Shown one piece after another: positions 1 through 10,182 of a stretch of DNA of 64,000 bases (position 1 is its first letter; every line of letters starts with the position of its first letter). Source of the DNA: Erodium maritimum (lineage: Eukaryota; Streptophyta; Magnoliopsida; Geraniales; Geraniaceae); contig OY997594.1 in NCBI GenBank assembly GCA_963921825.1, forward strand, positions 40,480,557 to 40,544,556, in the 5' to 3' direction. The notes under the pieces were generated by a model. The model searched no databases. It was not told the origin of the DNA and worked only from the letters and a program-made list of their open reading frames with translations. The translations under genes were made by a program, and so were the position numbers.

Positions 1-1784
1 AGCAGCCCAAGGTATAGAATGTAAGAACCACTCCCGGTCAACGCCAGTCAAAGCGGCGAAAAACATGAAAATTTAAAATTTTGGGACAGACACTTAAATG
101 AACCTAAATTTGACCCCGAGGGTCATACCGGACTTAAGTTGACCCCGGTATCGACCAAAGTGAGTTCTGAGGGACTCAGGACAACTTTCTGACCAATTTG
201 GGAAATGTTGACTTTTTGCCGGAAAAGTCAACCGAGCGACGTTTTAGTCCTTTCGAGGTCCGTTTTGGATCCAAAAAGCTTAGCCATCGTTACAGCGGTC
301 TTAGTTGAGCCGTTTCCTTGTAGCCCGTGAAGTTTCGTAATTTCTTGGAAAATGGGCCCGTTCGGGGCCCGAGACGGCCGAATTTCACGAATCTGACAGA
401 AAAATATCTACAAAGATATTTTCTAAAGAGGTGGGACCCACTTGCCACTTGTCACACAAGTGGTGGTGTTAGGTATTTTTTTGAATAAAACAAAAAGGAA
501 ATGAGTGGTAGTTTGTAAATAAGAAGAGATTGGTATGGTTTTTAAAACAAATTAAAAGGAAATGAAAGGGGAAGTGTCGGCCAAATCAAAAAAAGAAGAG
601 AAGGAGGAGAGAGAAAGAAGAGAGAAGAAGGAGAAGGAGAGAAGGAAAATAAAAAGGAAAAAGGGTTAGGGCTTTGCGATTTCCCGACGATCCAACCGAC
701 GGATCGTCTCAACGGTTGAAGAATCGAGCTCCCGTCATCATTCCCTACGGTGAGAACCTAATTGATTTTCGTTTTGGTACGTTTAAAAGTTAGGGTTTGT
801 GTTTAAACGGGTTAAATATGGATGAGTCGAGGTGTAGGGTTCGTTGGGAACGTTTTGGAGCGAAAAATTGATCGGTTTCCGGTGATCGGAGGCTCGGGGG
901 AGCTCCGTCCATCGTGGGTGGTGGCTGGCCGGAGCTAGGACCGGCCACCATGGTGGTGAACCGGTCCAAAACCGGTCCAGCCAGCCACGGCTAAGGGTGG
1001 CCGGGTGGGGCCCACTTGTCGGGTCTCGGGTTTTTCGTGTTTGGGTGGTTTAGGACGATCCCCAAGTCGTTAATTCACACCAGAACGAATTTTGGAATTA
1101 AATTGTGAAAGTTGGAATTTCGGGTTTAGAAACTTTAAACACGAATTAAATCGCTCGGAAGTCGGAAATTGATTCCGTCGATTGCCTTGGAACCCTTGAA
1201 TTATTCTAAGATAGTAGAAACGAAAACGGGAATTTTCGGAGCCCCGGAAGGGCGTTTTCCAATCCCGGGCAGATTTGGGCCTTTCCGGGCCCGTCATTGA
1301 CAATGTCGAGTAATTGGAAAGTTTGGGAGTGATCGACATTACCGGGGCTGCGTTTGGGCGTCTAATTCTTAAATTTCAGTTTTTGCCTGCAAACTTAAAA
1401 AGTGTTTTAATTGTGATCTTGTTAGATCGTGCCGAGGACCGCGGAAAGGGAAAGCTAGGCGAGTGATCATGAGCACGCCGGAGCTTGGTTGTGAACTTTT
1501 GGGAAAGCGTACGAGGTAGGGAAAAGTAGCCGGATCTCGGCCCTGACTAGGGAAAGTTAACAGTAGATATGCATGTGACACTTGGGTGTCGTGGGTTAAG
1601 TAAGTTTATCGAACACTAGAAATGGAGGCGACACTTAGTGGTGTCGTATGATACGTGAGCGTATCGAACAATAGAAAGGCATGTGACACTTAGTAGTGTC
1701 GTAGGATGAGTGAACTTATCGAACAATGGAAATACTGGTGGCATTTGGTTGTGCTCGGAGGTTGATTGAATTGTTTGTGTTTTT

Positions 1785-2330
1785 GGGTGGCCATGAGTGC
1801 CCGTGGGGAGTTGAACCCGTATTTTATTGTTTGTGTTCGTGGGTGGCCATGAGTGTCGTTGGGGAGTTGAACCCGTATTTTATTGTTTGTGTTCGTGGGT
1901 GGCCATGAGTGTCGTTGGGGTGTTGAACCCGTGTTTTACTGTTGGTGCGTCGTGGGTGGCCATGAGTGCCGTTGGGGTGTTGAACCCGTGTATTACTTTT
2001 GGTGCGTCTTGGGTGGCCATGAGTGTCGTTGGGGTGTTGAACCCGTGTATTACTGTTGTTGCGTCGTGGGTGGCCATGAGTGCCGTTGGGGTGTTGAACC
2101 CGTGTATTACTGTTGGTGCGTCGTGGGTGGCCATGAGTGTTGTTGGGGTGTTGAACCCGTGTTTTACTGTTTGTGTGTCGTGGGTGGCCATGAGTGCCCG
2201 TGGGGAGTTGAACCCGTGTGTTTACTGTTTGTGGGTCGTGGGTGGTCCTTTGGGGTGTTAAACCCGTGTGATACTGTCTCGTGTGTCGTGGGTGGGCATG
2301 TGTGCTTGTGGGGTGTTAAACCTTTGTTGT
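1785..2330 (+). repeat. 57-bp minisatellite inside the LTR
   Basis: The motif GGGTGGCCATGAGTG recurs at 1785, 1841, 1897, 1954, 2011, 2068, 2125 and 2182, with a degenerate copy at 2240, so the period is 56-58 bp. The unit has no stop codon in several frames, which gives repetitive open frames on both strands. These are by-products and not genes. Related arrays occur in every gypsy LTR of the window. Confidence 0.93.
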
Positions 2331-2366
2331 CACTATTTGTTGAACCTTGGGTGTTGATTGTGATTG

Positions 2367-2678
2367 CCTGAGGTTGGGGACCCGCCTGACAATAAAGGGG
2401 TCATGTGGTCGCGCGCGTGGGTGTTGGCTAGTCTTCCGACTAACCATCGGTAAAGTTGTCCATTCTTCTACCTGAGGTTGGGGGCCCGCCTGACAATAAA
2501 GGGGTTCAGTGGTCGCGCGCGTGGTGGTTGGCTAGCCTTCCGACTAACCATCGGTAAAGTTGTGCATTCTTCTGCCTGAGGTTGGGGACCCGCCTGACAA
2601 TAAAGGGGTTCCGTGGTCGCGCGCGTGGGGGTTGGCTAGCCTTTCGGGTTAACCACCGGTAAAGTTGTGCATTCTTCG
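2367..2678 (+). repeat. Three 104-bp tandem repeats in the A1 LTR
   Basis: Units start with CCTGAGGTTGGGG at 2367, 2471 and 2575. Each contains a GTGGTCGCGCGCGTGG core and a GGTTGGCTAG..AACCATCGGTAAAG segment. In the A2 LTR the corresponding segment is shorter and more diverged. Confidence 0.88.
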
Positions 2679-3104
2679 GCGACGAAGGGCGGCTCCCCTT
2701 CCGACCAGCTATCGGAAAAGTATTGCGGAATATATCGCTAACAGGTCGACCGCCTGGCCGGACAGAGATCTGGGAAAGTTGGCTGGGGCAGGCTCGAGCC
2801 CAGCCGGTTAACAACCGGCACTGAGCAGCTGGAGTGCGATCCTTTGTGATCTTGTTTGTTGTGTGTGATCATTTGTGATCTTGGGTGTTGCGTGGTTATT
2901 ATTTCCGTTTCGGGTTGAGGTCGTAACCGTTGTGTCGGGTCTACATTACGTGTCCGGGTGTTGAGTTGGTTGGGGAAAGTAACAGTTTTCGTGTGACAGT
3001 CGGGTTATTTGAGTTTGGGGATAGTAGTCCCCGGTGTTTTGTTTGTTGTTGGTGTTTCTGGTATTTCTGCTAAGTATGCCGTAGTCAGTCTGGTATCCGT
3101 GGTG

Positions 3105-3141
3105 GTGAGCGAACGCTCACCCCTAGTTGCTTTTCCTACAG
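3105..3141 (+). promoter_or_regulatory. Conserved LTR hairpin followed by a splice-acceptor-like tract
   Basis: GTGAGCG-AA-CGCTCAC (3105-3120) is a perfect 7-bp inverted repeat. A pyrimidine-rich TTTTCCTACAG ending at 3141 follows it. The same arrangement is kept in all other full gypsy LTRs, for example 13219-13260 on the plus strand and about 24110-24160 and 30640-30690 on the minus strand. Conservation inside otherwise variable LTRs suggests an RNA-level function. Which function is unknown. Confidence 0.6.
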
Positions 3142-3400
3142 GTACTTGTCGCGAGGCGGACTAGGGGAGCTCTCGAAGCTTGAAGAGCTGGGAGCGAGAG
3201 TCCGGGTTTTTGGGGGTTTAGAGACGTACGCTTTGTTGATTTTGTGCGCTTGTTTTGGACGTACTTTTAAGTTGTAAAATATTATTTTGATTAACTAAAT
3301 GGTGATTTTAAGCGGTTTTATTAAAAGAGTTTGAAATTTTTTTTATTGTTTCACAGTTCGCGTTCAGGGTTCGGTTCTACCGAATTTGGGGCATGACAGT

Positions 3401-3413
3401 TTGGTATCAGAGC
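3401..3413 (+). other. Primer binding site (tRNA-iMet type) of gypsy-A1
   Basis: TTGGTATCAGAGC lies 2 nt after the LTR end (3398). It matches the usual plant retrotransposon primer site complementary to the 3' end of initiator Met tRNA. Confidence 0.92.
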
Positions 3414-4743
3414 TCGAGGTTTCACACCTCGGACTGTACGTCAATTAGGTGGGGAGAGTCGAGTCATTAAAAGTCCCGTCGTGCGTTGGTTGCGCAAGTC
3501 GGAAACCGTGTGTAGACCCGTAGTGACTTGAGTCATGTTTGTGATTGTGTGTATGTGCTGTCACGCCCCAATTTCAGTAAACCGAACTAGGGACGCGAAC
3601 GTTTTAAAAACATAAAAACACTTGAAACCTGTTTTCATTAAACAATTTAAAATACCAGTTTGGTTCAACAAAATAATAATTACAGTTTAAAACACGTCCC
3701 AACAAATGGACAAAGGTACAAGGTATCCGTCACTAGACTCAAAAGACAAAACCCGGACTCCGCTCCTAGCTCCACAAGCTTCGAGAGCTCACTTAGTCCG
3801 TCCCACGAACAGTACCTGTAGGAAAAGCAGCTAGGGGTGAGCGTTCGCTCACCACCACGGATAACAGACTGACTACGGCATAATTAGCAGGCAAAGCAAG
3901 TAACACCAACAACGACTCAACACCGGGGAAACCATCCCCAACCCAAGTACTCTGACTGAACAAACACCCACGATGACCTTCCTCGAACGACTCAACACTC
4001 TGACACATAAAGTAGACCTGACCCAACGATTGACGACCTCTTCCAAGGACTCAAAAGAAAGTACGCAACACCAAACAGCATCACAAGGGATCACACACCA
4101 ACCAAGATCACAAAGGATCGCACACCAAAACAAGATCACAAAGGATCGCAAACCAGCTGCCAAGAACGCCCTCCCGGGACTCTAACCCGGTCAGGCCAAC
4201 CCAAGAATGCTGCAACTTACCGGGACTCTAACCCGTAAGCCAGCCGGAAAATGCTTCAACTTACTGGGACTCTAACCCATAAGCCAGCCGAAGAATGCTG
4301 CCACTTACCGGGACTCTAACCCGCAAGCCAGCCAAGTATGCTCACAAACCCAAACCACACACGCGCGGCCAGGACCCCTTTATTGGCGGGCGGGCCCCCT
4401 ACCCCGTCTGAACGTGCAGACGCGTGTGCTCGTGGACCCCCGTTTCAGGAAGCGGGCCCCCAACCTCCGGTAACCACAAACACAATCACAATCACAAGCA
4501 AGTTCAACAACCAGTAACAACACAAGTTCAACACTCACAGGCACTCATGGCCACCAAGACACCAACAGTAAAACTCGAACTCAACCGCCCCACAGGCACT
4601 GACGGCCTCCCAAGACACACCGAAAGTAAGACACGGACTCAACAACCCCACAGGCACTCACGGCCTCCCAAGACACCAACCATAAAACGCGCCTGCAACT
4701 TACCGAGACTCTAACTTGTAAGCCAGCTAAAGGAAGCTTGCAA

Positions 4744-4767
4744 CCCCCCCCCCCCCCCCCCCCCCCC
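4744..4767 (+). repeat. Poly(C) tract of 24
   Basis: There are 24 consecutive C residues within solo LTR B1. The homologous position in the other LTRs is a short CCCCCTCGAGACTC, so the homopolymer expanded in this copy. It could also be a sequencing or assembly uncertainty. Confidence 0.85.
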
Positions 4768-6785
4768 GAGACTCTAACTCGGTCAGGCCAGCCAAAGACA
4801 CCAACCTTAGTACACGGCTCTCAAAGCCACCCAAAACACCAACAGTCCTAATATCAACAGTTCACAATCAACCTTCGGGCATGGTCATATGCCTCCAGTA
4901 AAACAATTAACGCTAAGTTCTCTGCTCCTACGACACTACTAAGTGTCACATGCTTTTCTCATAATTACTAAGTTCCCGTAACATGTATTTCTAATAATTA
5001 CTACGATCTCGTATCAGGCTTTTCTAATAATCGATAACCTAGATAACCCACGACACCCCGGTGTCACATGCAATTCTACTATTAACTTTCCCTAGTCAGG
5101 GCCGAGATCCGGCTACTTTTCCCTACCTCAACTGAAGAGCAACCGCTACGCTTCCTAGCTGCTGACGTTCTGGCTCGCTACCTCCGGGCTTTACTTCGAT
5201 CGAAGTCGGACGCTAAAGGAAACACGAAAGCCATAGATTAATAACGGTTCCGCCGTTAAGTTAAAGGTTACGGTTAATCCAGTTTAAAACCGGCAGTTGT
5301 CCCTTAAACTCGAGCGGGATAAAAGCGGGGTCACGGCGAATCGGGTTTGAGTACCCGAGCACCGATACCGGTGCATGTGAGGCACGGTCCCAATGCACGA
5401 ATCCCGAGGTCCAATTCAGCGGTCCGCTTTTGTTCCCTTTTTAACCCAGCTAGCAGTCCATTTTAACCAGAGTTCCAGATTCGTTCCTAATTCCGGATAC
5501 CAACCGTTTATTCAAAACAGAACGGTTTTTGTTTTAAATCAAATTCCCTTTTTAAATTCAAATCTATTTCCGTTCCGATCTTTGTTTTTGAACAACCGCC
5601 CCTAAATCCCGTTTACAAATTTGATTCTCAACTCCTCGATTTTAAACCTTTTTTAAAACCGAAACGCTTTTAAATTCCTTTTCATTTTAAAACATTCTTC
5701 CTTAAGTTTGATTTTCCGTTTTACAACCTTTTCTTTCCAAAACTGTGATTTCGATTTCAACCGAAGCAGATCCAAAATCCATCTTTTACTCCAATCTGAT
5801 TTAATTGTTTCCCTTTTCGATTCAAAAACCGTTCCAAATATTAATCAATTCCATTAGCAGGTTTAATCAAATAATAATCGATTTCATTAACAATTTTAAC
5901 CCTAAACAGATCCAAACTAAATCGAAAAAGGTTTTATTTCATTTTCTTTGTTTGTTACAACAAAACCCGATTTACAGTAGTTCGAAGACGGGAAATAATA
6001 GAGGTTCGGTTTCAAACCGGTCGGCCGCCGGCGAGGGCGGCGTCGGCCGGGGCCTAACCGTAGAGAAGGGACGGCAAGGGCGGCGGCGGGCACGGCGGCG
6101 GTGCACGGCGGCTGGCTCGGGACGAAGGCGGGACGAGCTCGGGCTCGGTCGTGTCCCAGGCGAGCTTGTCTCGCCGGAGATCTGGAGAGGGAGGTCGGGT
6201 GGTGGCCGGATCTGGACGGAGGCGAGCGTGAGGGGCGGAGTAGGGCGGCGGCTCGGTGGTGGCGGTGAGGATGGCGTGGAGTCGAGAGGGACGGTGGTGG
6301 CCGAGCTCGGTGGGTTCGGCTGAGACGGGAAGGAGAGAGGCAAGGGAGGTGGAGGGCGAGTTCGGGCTCGGGACGGCGAGCTCAGGCTCGGGACGGCGGC
6401 GTGGTGGCTGGACGGAGAGGGAAAGGGAGGGGCTCGGTTTTGAACGGAGAAGAGGGAGAGGGAGAGGGGGAAGGTGAGAGGGTGGTCGGGACCAGAGAGA
6501 GGCGAGGGAGGACGGTGGTGGCCGGAGGTGGAAACGGCGTGGAGGAGTGAGGTCGGAGCTGGGCGTGGTCGGAGAATCGGACGGAGGAGAAGGAGCGGAC
6601 GGTGGTGAGGGACGGGAGAGGGCCGGCGCTGGAGAGAGGTCGCCGGAGATCGGAGCCGGCGTGGTCGGGATCGAAGAGCCGAGAGGGAGGAAGGGTCGGG
6701 AGGAGGTCGACGAAGGAGAAGGGTAACGGGAGGGAGCTGCGCGAAGAAGACGAAGACAGATTAGGGTTTCAGACCCTAATCTGGT

Positions 6786-6793
6786 CTTTTATA
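6786..6793 (-). promoter_or_regulatory. TATA box of LTR B1
   Basis: TATAAAAG on the minus strand, about 195 bp from the LTR 5' end (6986), is a normal distance for a U3 promoter. The GC-rich tract that follows would then be the transcribed leader. Confidence 0.6.
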
Positions 6794-7762
6794 CCCGAAC
6801 CCTCAAACGGGTCTGGCACACGGGCCTGGCCAAGGTGGGCCTGAGCTTCCACGGCCCAACAAGAGCAAGAGGCCGGGTCTGACCGGGCCTGCTGGGCGGG
6901 TTGCTGGTCTGGCCGGGTTCTGGTCGGGTCCGGTCCGACCCGGTTCGACCCAAAAGTTTTTTTTTTTTTCCGAAGCGGGTTTTACATGTGCAGTATTATT
7001 ATTACTGGCATACTGATTGTGTGTTGCTGCGTGAAACGTTTTTAAGCTGTCTCGACTCGACTCAGGAGCGATCCTGTAGTCGAACGTGACGGTGCTGATA
7101 TCAAGTGGGTACAAGTTAGTTCGGGGACGCCTGGACCGGGTTGTAACTACGTGATGTCAAAAATGAGATTTTATGATGAAAGGGAGAAAGGTTTTAAAAT
7201 TGGTTGGCCCTGTGGGCGTGTTTTTAAATTTGTTGGCCCGGTGAGCGTGTTTTGAAGTTGGTTGGCCTTGTGGGCTTGTGATTGAGGTTGGGTGACTTGA
7301 CTTTTGTCTGCGAATTGTTGTGCGTGTGGTCTATGATTTTGGTGATCGAGCGTGTGTGGCGCTTAAGGTTGATTTTAGGGTAAAAAGGGGTAAAGATCGA
7401 GTCTGAAACGAATTTGGAAAACAGGACCGTGACGTGGTCTGTCACGGATCCGTGATTCCTGTCTTGTTCCACTGTCTTGATTGTGCATTTTGTGTGTTGG
7501 TTCTGCGTGGTTGTGCTCATGATTGCGTTGGTTGTAGAGGTCGTGAGTTTGGTGTAAAGGGTGAGGTCTTGGGTTCGAGACTCATCAATAACCTACGATA
7601 GTGATACAACGCCTCGGTGTGAGAGTCTCACCACGGAGAGAGGTTAGGGTTGATGCGCTGTGGCGCTATACGAACTAGGTTTCCCTTAGGTGAACGGGTG
7701 TTCGAGGTTTTCCCTCGCGTGAACGGGTGGGTTGAGGTTTCCTTCACGTGAGTGGGTTATTT

Positions 7763-8101
7763 GAGGTTTCCCCTGTGGGATCGGGTAATTGGGGTATTGA
7801 GGTTGTGAGCAATAGTTGTTTGCTGAGTTGAGAACATGATCCCCATTTGAGGTTTCCCTACTTGATCGGGTAATTGGGGTATTGAGGTTGTGAGCAATAG
7901 TTGTTTGGTGAGTTGAGAACATGATCCCCGTTTGAGTTTCCCTACGTGATCGGGTAATTGGGGTATTGAGGTTGTGAGCAATAGTGGTTTGCTGAGTTGA
8001 GAACATGATCCCTGTTTGAAGTTTCCCTACGTGATCGGGTAATTAGGGTACTAAGGTTGTGAGCAATAGTGGCTTGCGGATTTGAGAACATGATCCCCAT
8101 T
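7763..8101 (+). repeat. 85-bp tandem repeat in the A1 leader, four copies
   Basis: Units begin at GAGGTTTCCC-like sequence at 7763, 7849, 7934 and 8019, each followed by GATCGGGTAATTGGGGTATTG and AGAACATGATCCCC. A2 has fewer, shorter units at 39890-40200, and A3 has essentially one. Confidence 0.88.
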
Positions 8102-8204
8102 CGAGGTTTCCCTTACGTGAGCGAGTATTTGAGGTATTAATAGCTTGAGCAGTGTGACGTTTTGGTATCAGGTTTGGAGGTAGTGGTTTGCCCTGGTTAG
8201 ATTG

Positions 8205-8297
8205 GTAAGTCGTTAGTGCTTTACTAGTATGCCATAATCGAACGGGTGTCCGTGGAGGTGAGCAGAACGCTCATCCCCTTTATTACTTTTCCCGTAG
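8205..8297 (+). other. 93-bp GT-AG intron in the gypsy-A1 leader
   Basis: It starts GTAAGT and ends TTTTCCCGTAG. In A2 (40307/40308) and A3 (56723/56724) the sequence runs directly from the base before this intron into the base after it (GATTG then GGGACGAG), with nothing else lost. Gypsy-C keeps the intron (28977-29070, minus). Precise presence or absence at canonical splice borders is strong evidence of a real intron. A TTACTAGT string inside could supply the branch point. Confidence 0.85.
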
Positions 8298-8352
8298 GGG
8301 ACGAGTAGCGAATACTGGTTTGGTTGCGGAAAGTTATAAGTAAATGCATAGA

Positions 8353-9809
8353 GGATCGTGTGAGGGTTGTGCTATACCTTATCGGTGTGACTATTGGAGT
8401 GGTTGTTCGGTCTCTGACTTGGGCGTCTTTTATTATTGGATACGGGGGCATCACACTCGTTTGCTTCGTCGAGTTGTGCTGAGATGTTGGGGCTGAGTTG
8501 AGAGCAGTTGAGTCCACCCCTACGACTGGACACGCCGGTTGGGGGTGATGTGGTGTTGACTTGGGTCTGTCGTGCCTGCGAAGTTAGAGAAGCGAACTGA
8601 TACAGGAGGTTCGAGAGAGGGCTCAAGAGCCCTGATGCTGGATCGAGTCCTCACCCCGAGGATTCGGGTATGTCGGAGTTGGTGGGCACGACGACGGTAG
8701 TGGAGTGAGGTCTTAGAGAGACTGCAAGGGTCCGTGAGGTTCGGTAGTGACTGAGCTTGTTCGTGTATTCGTGGGGAGGATACTTACGAAATGACAACCT
8801 TTGACGTGATCCTGCGAATGGATTGGCTAGCGAAGTACCGAGCCAATATCGACTATTACAGGCGACGAGTTACGGTATCGTGGAGGTTTGTTCATACCGC
8901 GTAACGGTGGAGGCAACGAGCTGCGAGAGTCGCATTATTCACGTCTGACAGTCCACGTGGGTAGCACTAAGAGGAGCGCGACATCAGGCGGCATATCTAG
9001 TGGAGCGGGATGCGGAGAGCGGTTGCGAAGTTAGTATCACGGTGCCTCACTTGTCAGTAGGTTATTGCCGAACAACAGCGTCCCGCTGGATTATTGCAAC
9101 CACTGCGGGTTGCACAGTGGAAATAGGGGCACGTCACGATGGATTTCGTGAGCGGTTAGCCGAGTTCGCCTACAACAACAACTTTCAGGCCAGTATCAGG
9201 ATGGCACCGTTCGAAGCGTTGTATGGTAGGCCATGTCGATCGCCCGTGTGTTGGGCGGAAGTGAGGAATAAGAATTTACTGGGTCTAGAACTGGTCCGAG
9301 AGACAGCTGAGTCGGTTGTGCCGAAGCGTGAGCGGTTGAAGACCGCGCAGAGTCGACAGGAGCTATGCTGACAGACGGTGCCGACCTCTCGAGTCAGCAG
9401 TCGTTGACCATGTATCCCTGGAGGTGAGTCCGAAAGGTGGACTGGTGCGTTTCAACCGCGGCGGAGGCAGGTTATCCCCGCGGTGTATCGGGCCTTTCGA
9501 GGTCTTGAGCAGAGTGGGAGCAGTTCCATACCGACTTGCACTGCCACCGCAGCTTGGGAATGTCCGCGTTTCCCAGTTGCGGAAGTATATGCGGACCCCT
9601 CGCACGTCATTGAGTGGGCAGATGTCGAGGTAACGGGTGATGTCTCGTATAAGGAGAAACCGGTTTGGGAAATGGATCCATGGGAGCAGGTCCAGCGCGG
9701 AAAGGTTATCCGCTTAGAACGGGTGCAGTGGCGGCACCCCAAGGCCGAGTCGACTTGGGAGCGCGAGGACGAGGTTCGCGCGAAGTACCCTGATCTGTTC
9801 GACTCCTAA
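8353..9809 (+). pseudogene. Gypsy-A1 pol remnant: protease fused to integrase, RT and RNase H deleted
   Basis: A decayed aspartic protease lies at about 8388-8470. In A2 the same place reads LLDTGVSHS, and here the DTG is changed. The protease C-terminal part, with a ...DVILRMDWLAKYRANID-like stretch, lies at 8797-8862. At about 8872-8880 the sequence jumps straight to the integrase N-terminal region ([18 protein letters not shown] in A2), so RT and RNase H are missing. An integrase CLTCQ zinc-finger portion follows to about 9155. After it come the downstream LAEFAYNN and MAPFEALYGRPCRSP segments and a C-terminal GPFEVLSRVGAVPYRLALPP (GPY/F type) domain ending near 9809. The integrase catalytic core is absent. 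There are several frameshifts and stops. Confidence 0.85.
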
Positions 9810-9845
9810 GGTACGTCTGTTTTAAATTTCGCAGACGAAATTCCT

Positions 9846-9858
9846 TTAAGGGGGTAGA
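9846..9858 (+). other. Polypurine tract of gypsy-A1
   Basis: TTAAGGGGGTAGA lies immediately before the 3' LTR start at 9860. It matches the tracts before the A2 and A3 3' LTRs and, in reverse orientation, that of gypsy-C. Confidence 0.88.
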
Positions 9859-9859
9859 T

Positions 9860-10182
9860 TGTAAGAACCACTCCCGGTCAAAGACAGTCAAAGCGGCGAA
9901 AAACAGGAAAATTTAAAATTTTGGGACAGACACTTAAATGTACCTAAAATTGACCCCGAGGGTCATACCGGACTTAAGTTGACCCCGGTATCGACCAAAC
10001 TGAGTTCTGGGGACTCAGGGCAACTTTCTGACCAATTTGGGAAAGGTTGACTTTTTGAGGGAAAAGTCAACCGAGCGACGTTTTGGTCCGTTCGAGGTCC
10101 GTTTTGGATCCAAAAAGCTTAGTCGTCGTTACAGCGGTCATAGTTGAGCCGTTTCCTTCTAGCCCGTGAAGTTTCGTAATTT
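9860..10182 (+). repeat. Truncated 3' LTR of gypsy-A1
   Basis: It begins TGTAAGAACCACTCCCGG and follows the 5' LTR closely until GTTTCGTAATTT, then diverges into unrelated AT-rich sequence (10183-10228). About 3 kb of LTR is missing. The end was lost by deletion before or around the time B2 inserted nearby. Confidence 0.85.

Larger units (their letters stand above)
20..3398 (+). repeat. 5' LTR of gypsy-A1 (3.4 kb)
   Basis: It begins TGTAAGAACC and ends GGGGCATGACA, directly followed by a primer binding site. The upstream ~330 bases recur at 9860-10182, and the whole LTR is related to 36140-39030, 43567-46446, 49959-52977 and 59988-63177. Content in order: a U3-like part, a purine-rich stretch near 580-660, a donor-like CTACG/GTGAGA at 745-755, a block conserved in every LTR of the window (about 1420-1580), a 57-bp minisatellite, a 104-bp repeat, and a conserved hairpin plus acceptor-like tract near 3105-3141. 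Confidence 0.9.
3559..6986 (-). mobile_element. Solo LTR B1, inserted in the A1 leader
   Basis: On the plus strand it starts TGTCACGCCCCAA and ends CGGGTTTTACA, so the element itself reads TGTAAAACCCG...GGGGCGTGACA on the minus strand. It is flanked by a perfect 5-bp duplication TGTGC (3554-3558 and 6987-6991). No internal region is present, so it is a solo LTR left by LTR-LTR recombination. Its 3' half (left in plus coordinates) is homologous to the other gypsy LTRs, including GGTTAGAGTCC repeats and the minisatellite remnant. The promoter half (about 5130-6986) is unique to it and ends in a GC-rich tract (6020-6720). Confidence 0.93.
6992..8340 (+). other. Gypsy-A1 5' leader (non-coding)
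   Basis: It continues the internal region that starts at 3399, after the B1 insertion. It contains a short series of about 30-bp units with a TTGGCC(C/T)..GTG motif (7203-7280), an 85-bp tandem array (7763-8101), a second primer-site-like string TTGGTATCAGG near 8162-8172, and a GT-AG intron (8205-8297). No gag frame is present where an autonomous element would carry one. Confidence 0.75.
20..10182 (+). mobile_element. Gypsy-A1: gag-less Ty3/gypsy element, 3' LTR truncated
   Basis: The order is a full 5' LTR (20-3398), PBS, leader, protease remnant, integrase remnant, PPT and the first ~320 bp of a 3' LTR. The leader is split by solo LTR B1 (3559-6986). The 3' LTR matches the 5' LTR from TGTAAGAACC to about 10182 and then stops, so no target-site duplication can be checked. 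The integrase C-terminal GPY/F-like segment and the protease/RT style seen in sister copies place it near the Tekay/Del chromoviruses (family knowledge). It has no gag, RT or RNase H and cannot move by itself. Confidence 0.85.

Noticed and set aside
1827..2371. Overlapping open frames on both strands with WVAMSAVGVLNP-like repeats
   Set aside because: They are translations of the stop-free LTR minisatellite. The same happens at 37815-38003, 45408-45743, 51639-52010 and 61723-62094.
20..3398. Treating the first LTR as a solo LTR
   Set aside because: A PBS, leader, pol remnants, PPT and the start of a matching LTR follow, so it is a 5' LTR.
3401..3413. tRNA gene suggested by TGGTATCAGAGC strings (also at 39033, 52980, 15683, 30375 and 63491)
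   Set aside because: Each is a short primer binding site beside an LTR, without a cloverleaf.
3873..4163. Cys/Val-rich frames that recur in the LTRs (also 12883-13278, 24097-24407, 30618-30928, 52428-52745 and 62628-62945)
   Set aside because: They recur because the LTR 3' part is conserved as DNA. They have no domain and cross the hairpin/acceptor module, and each copy has its own indels.
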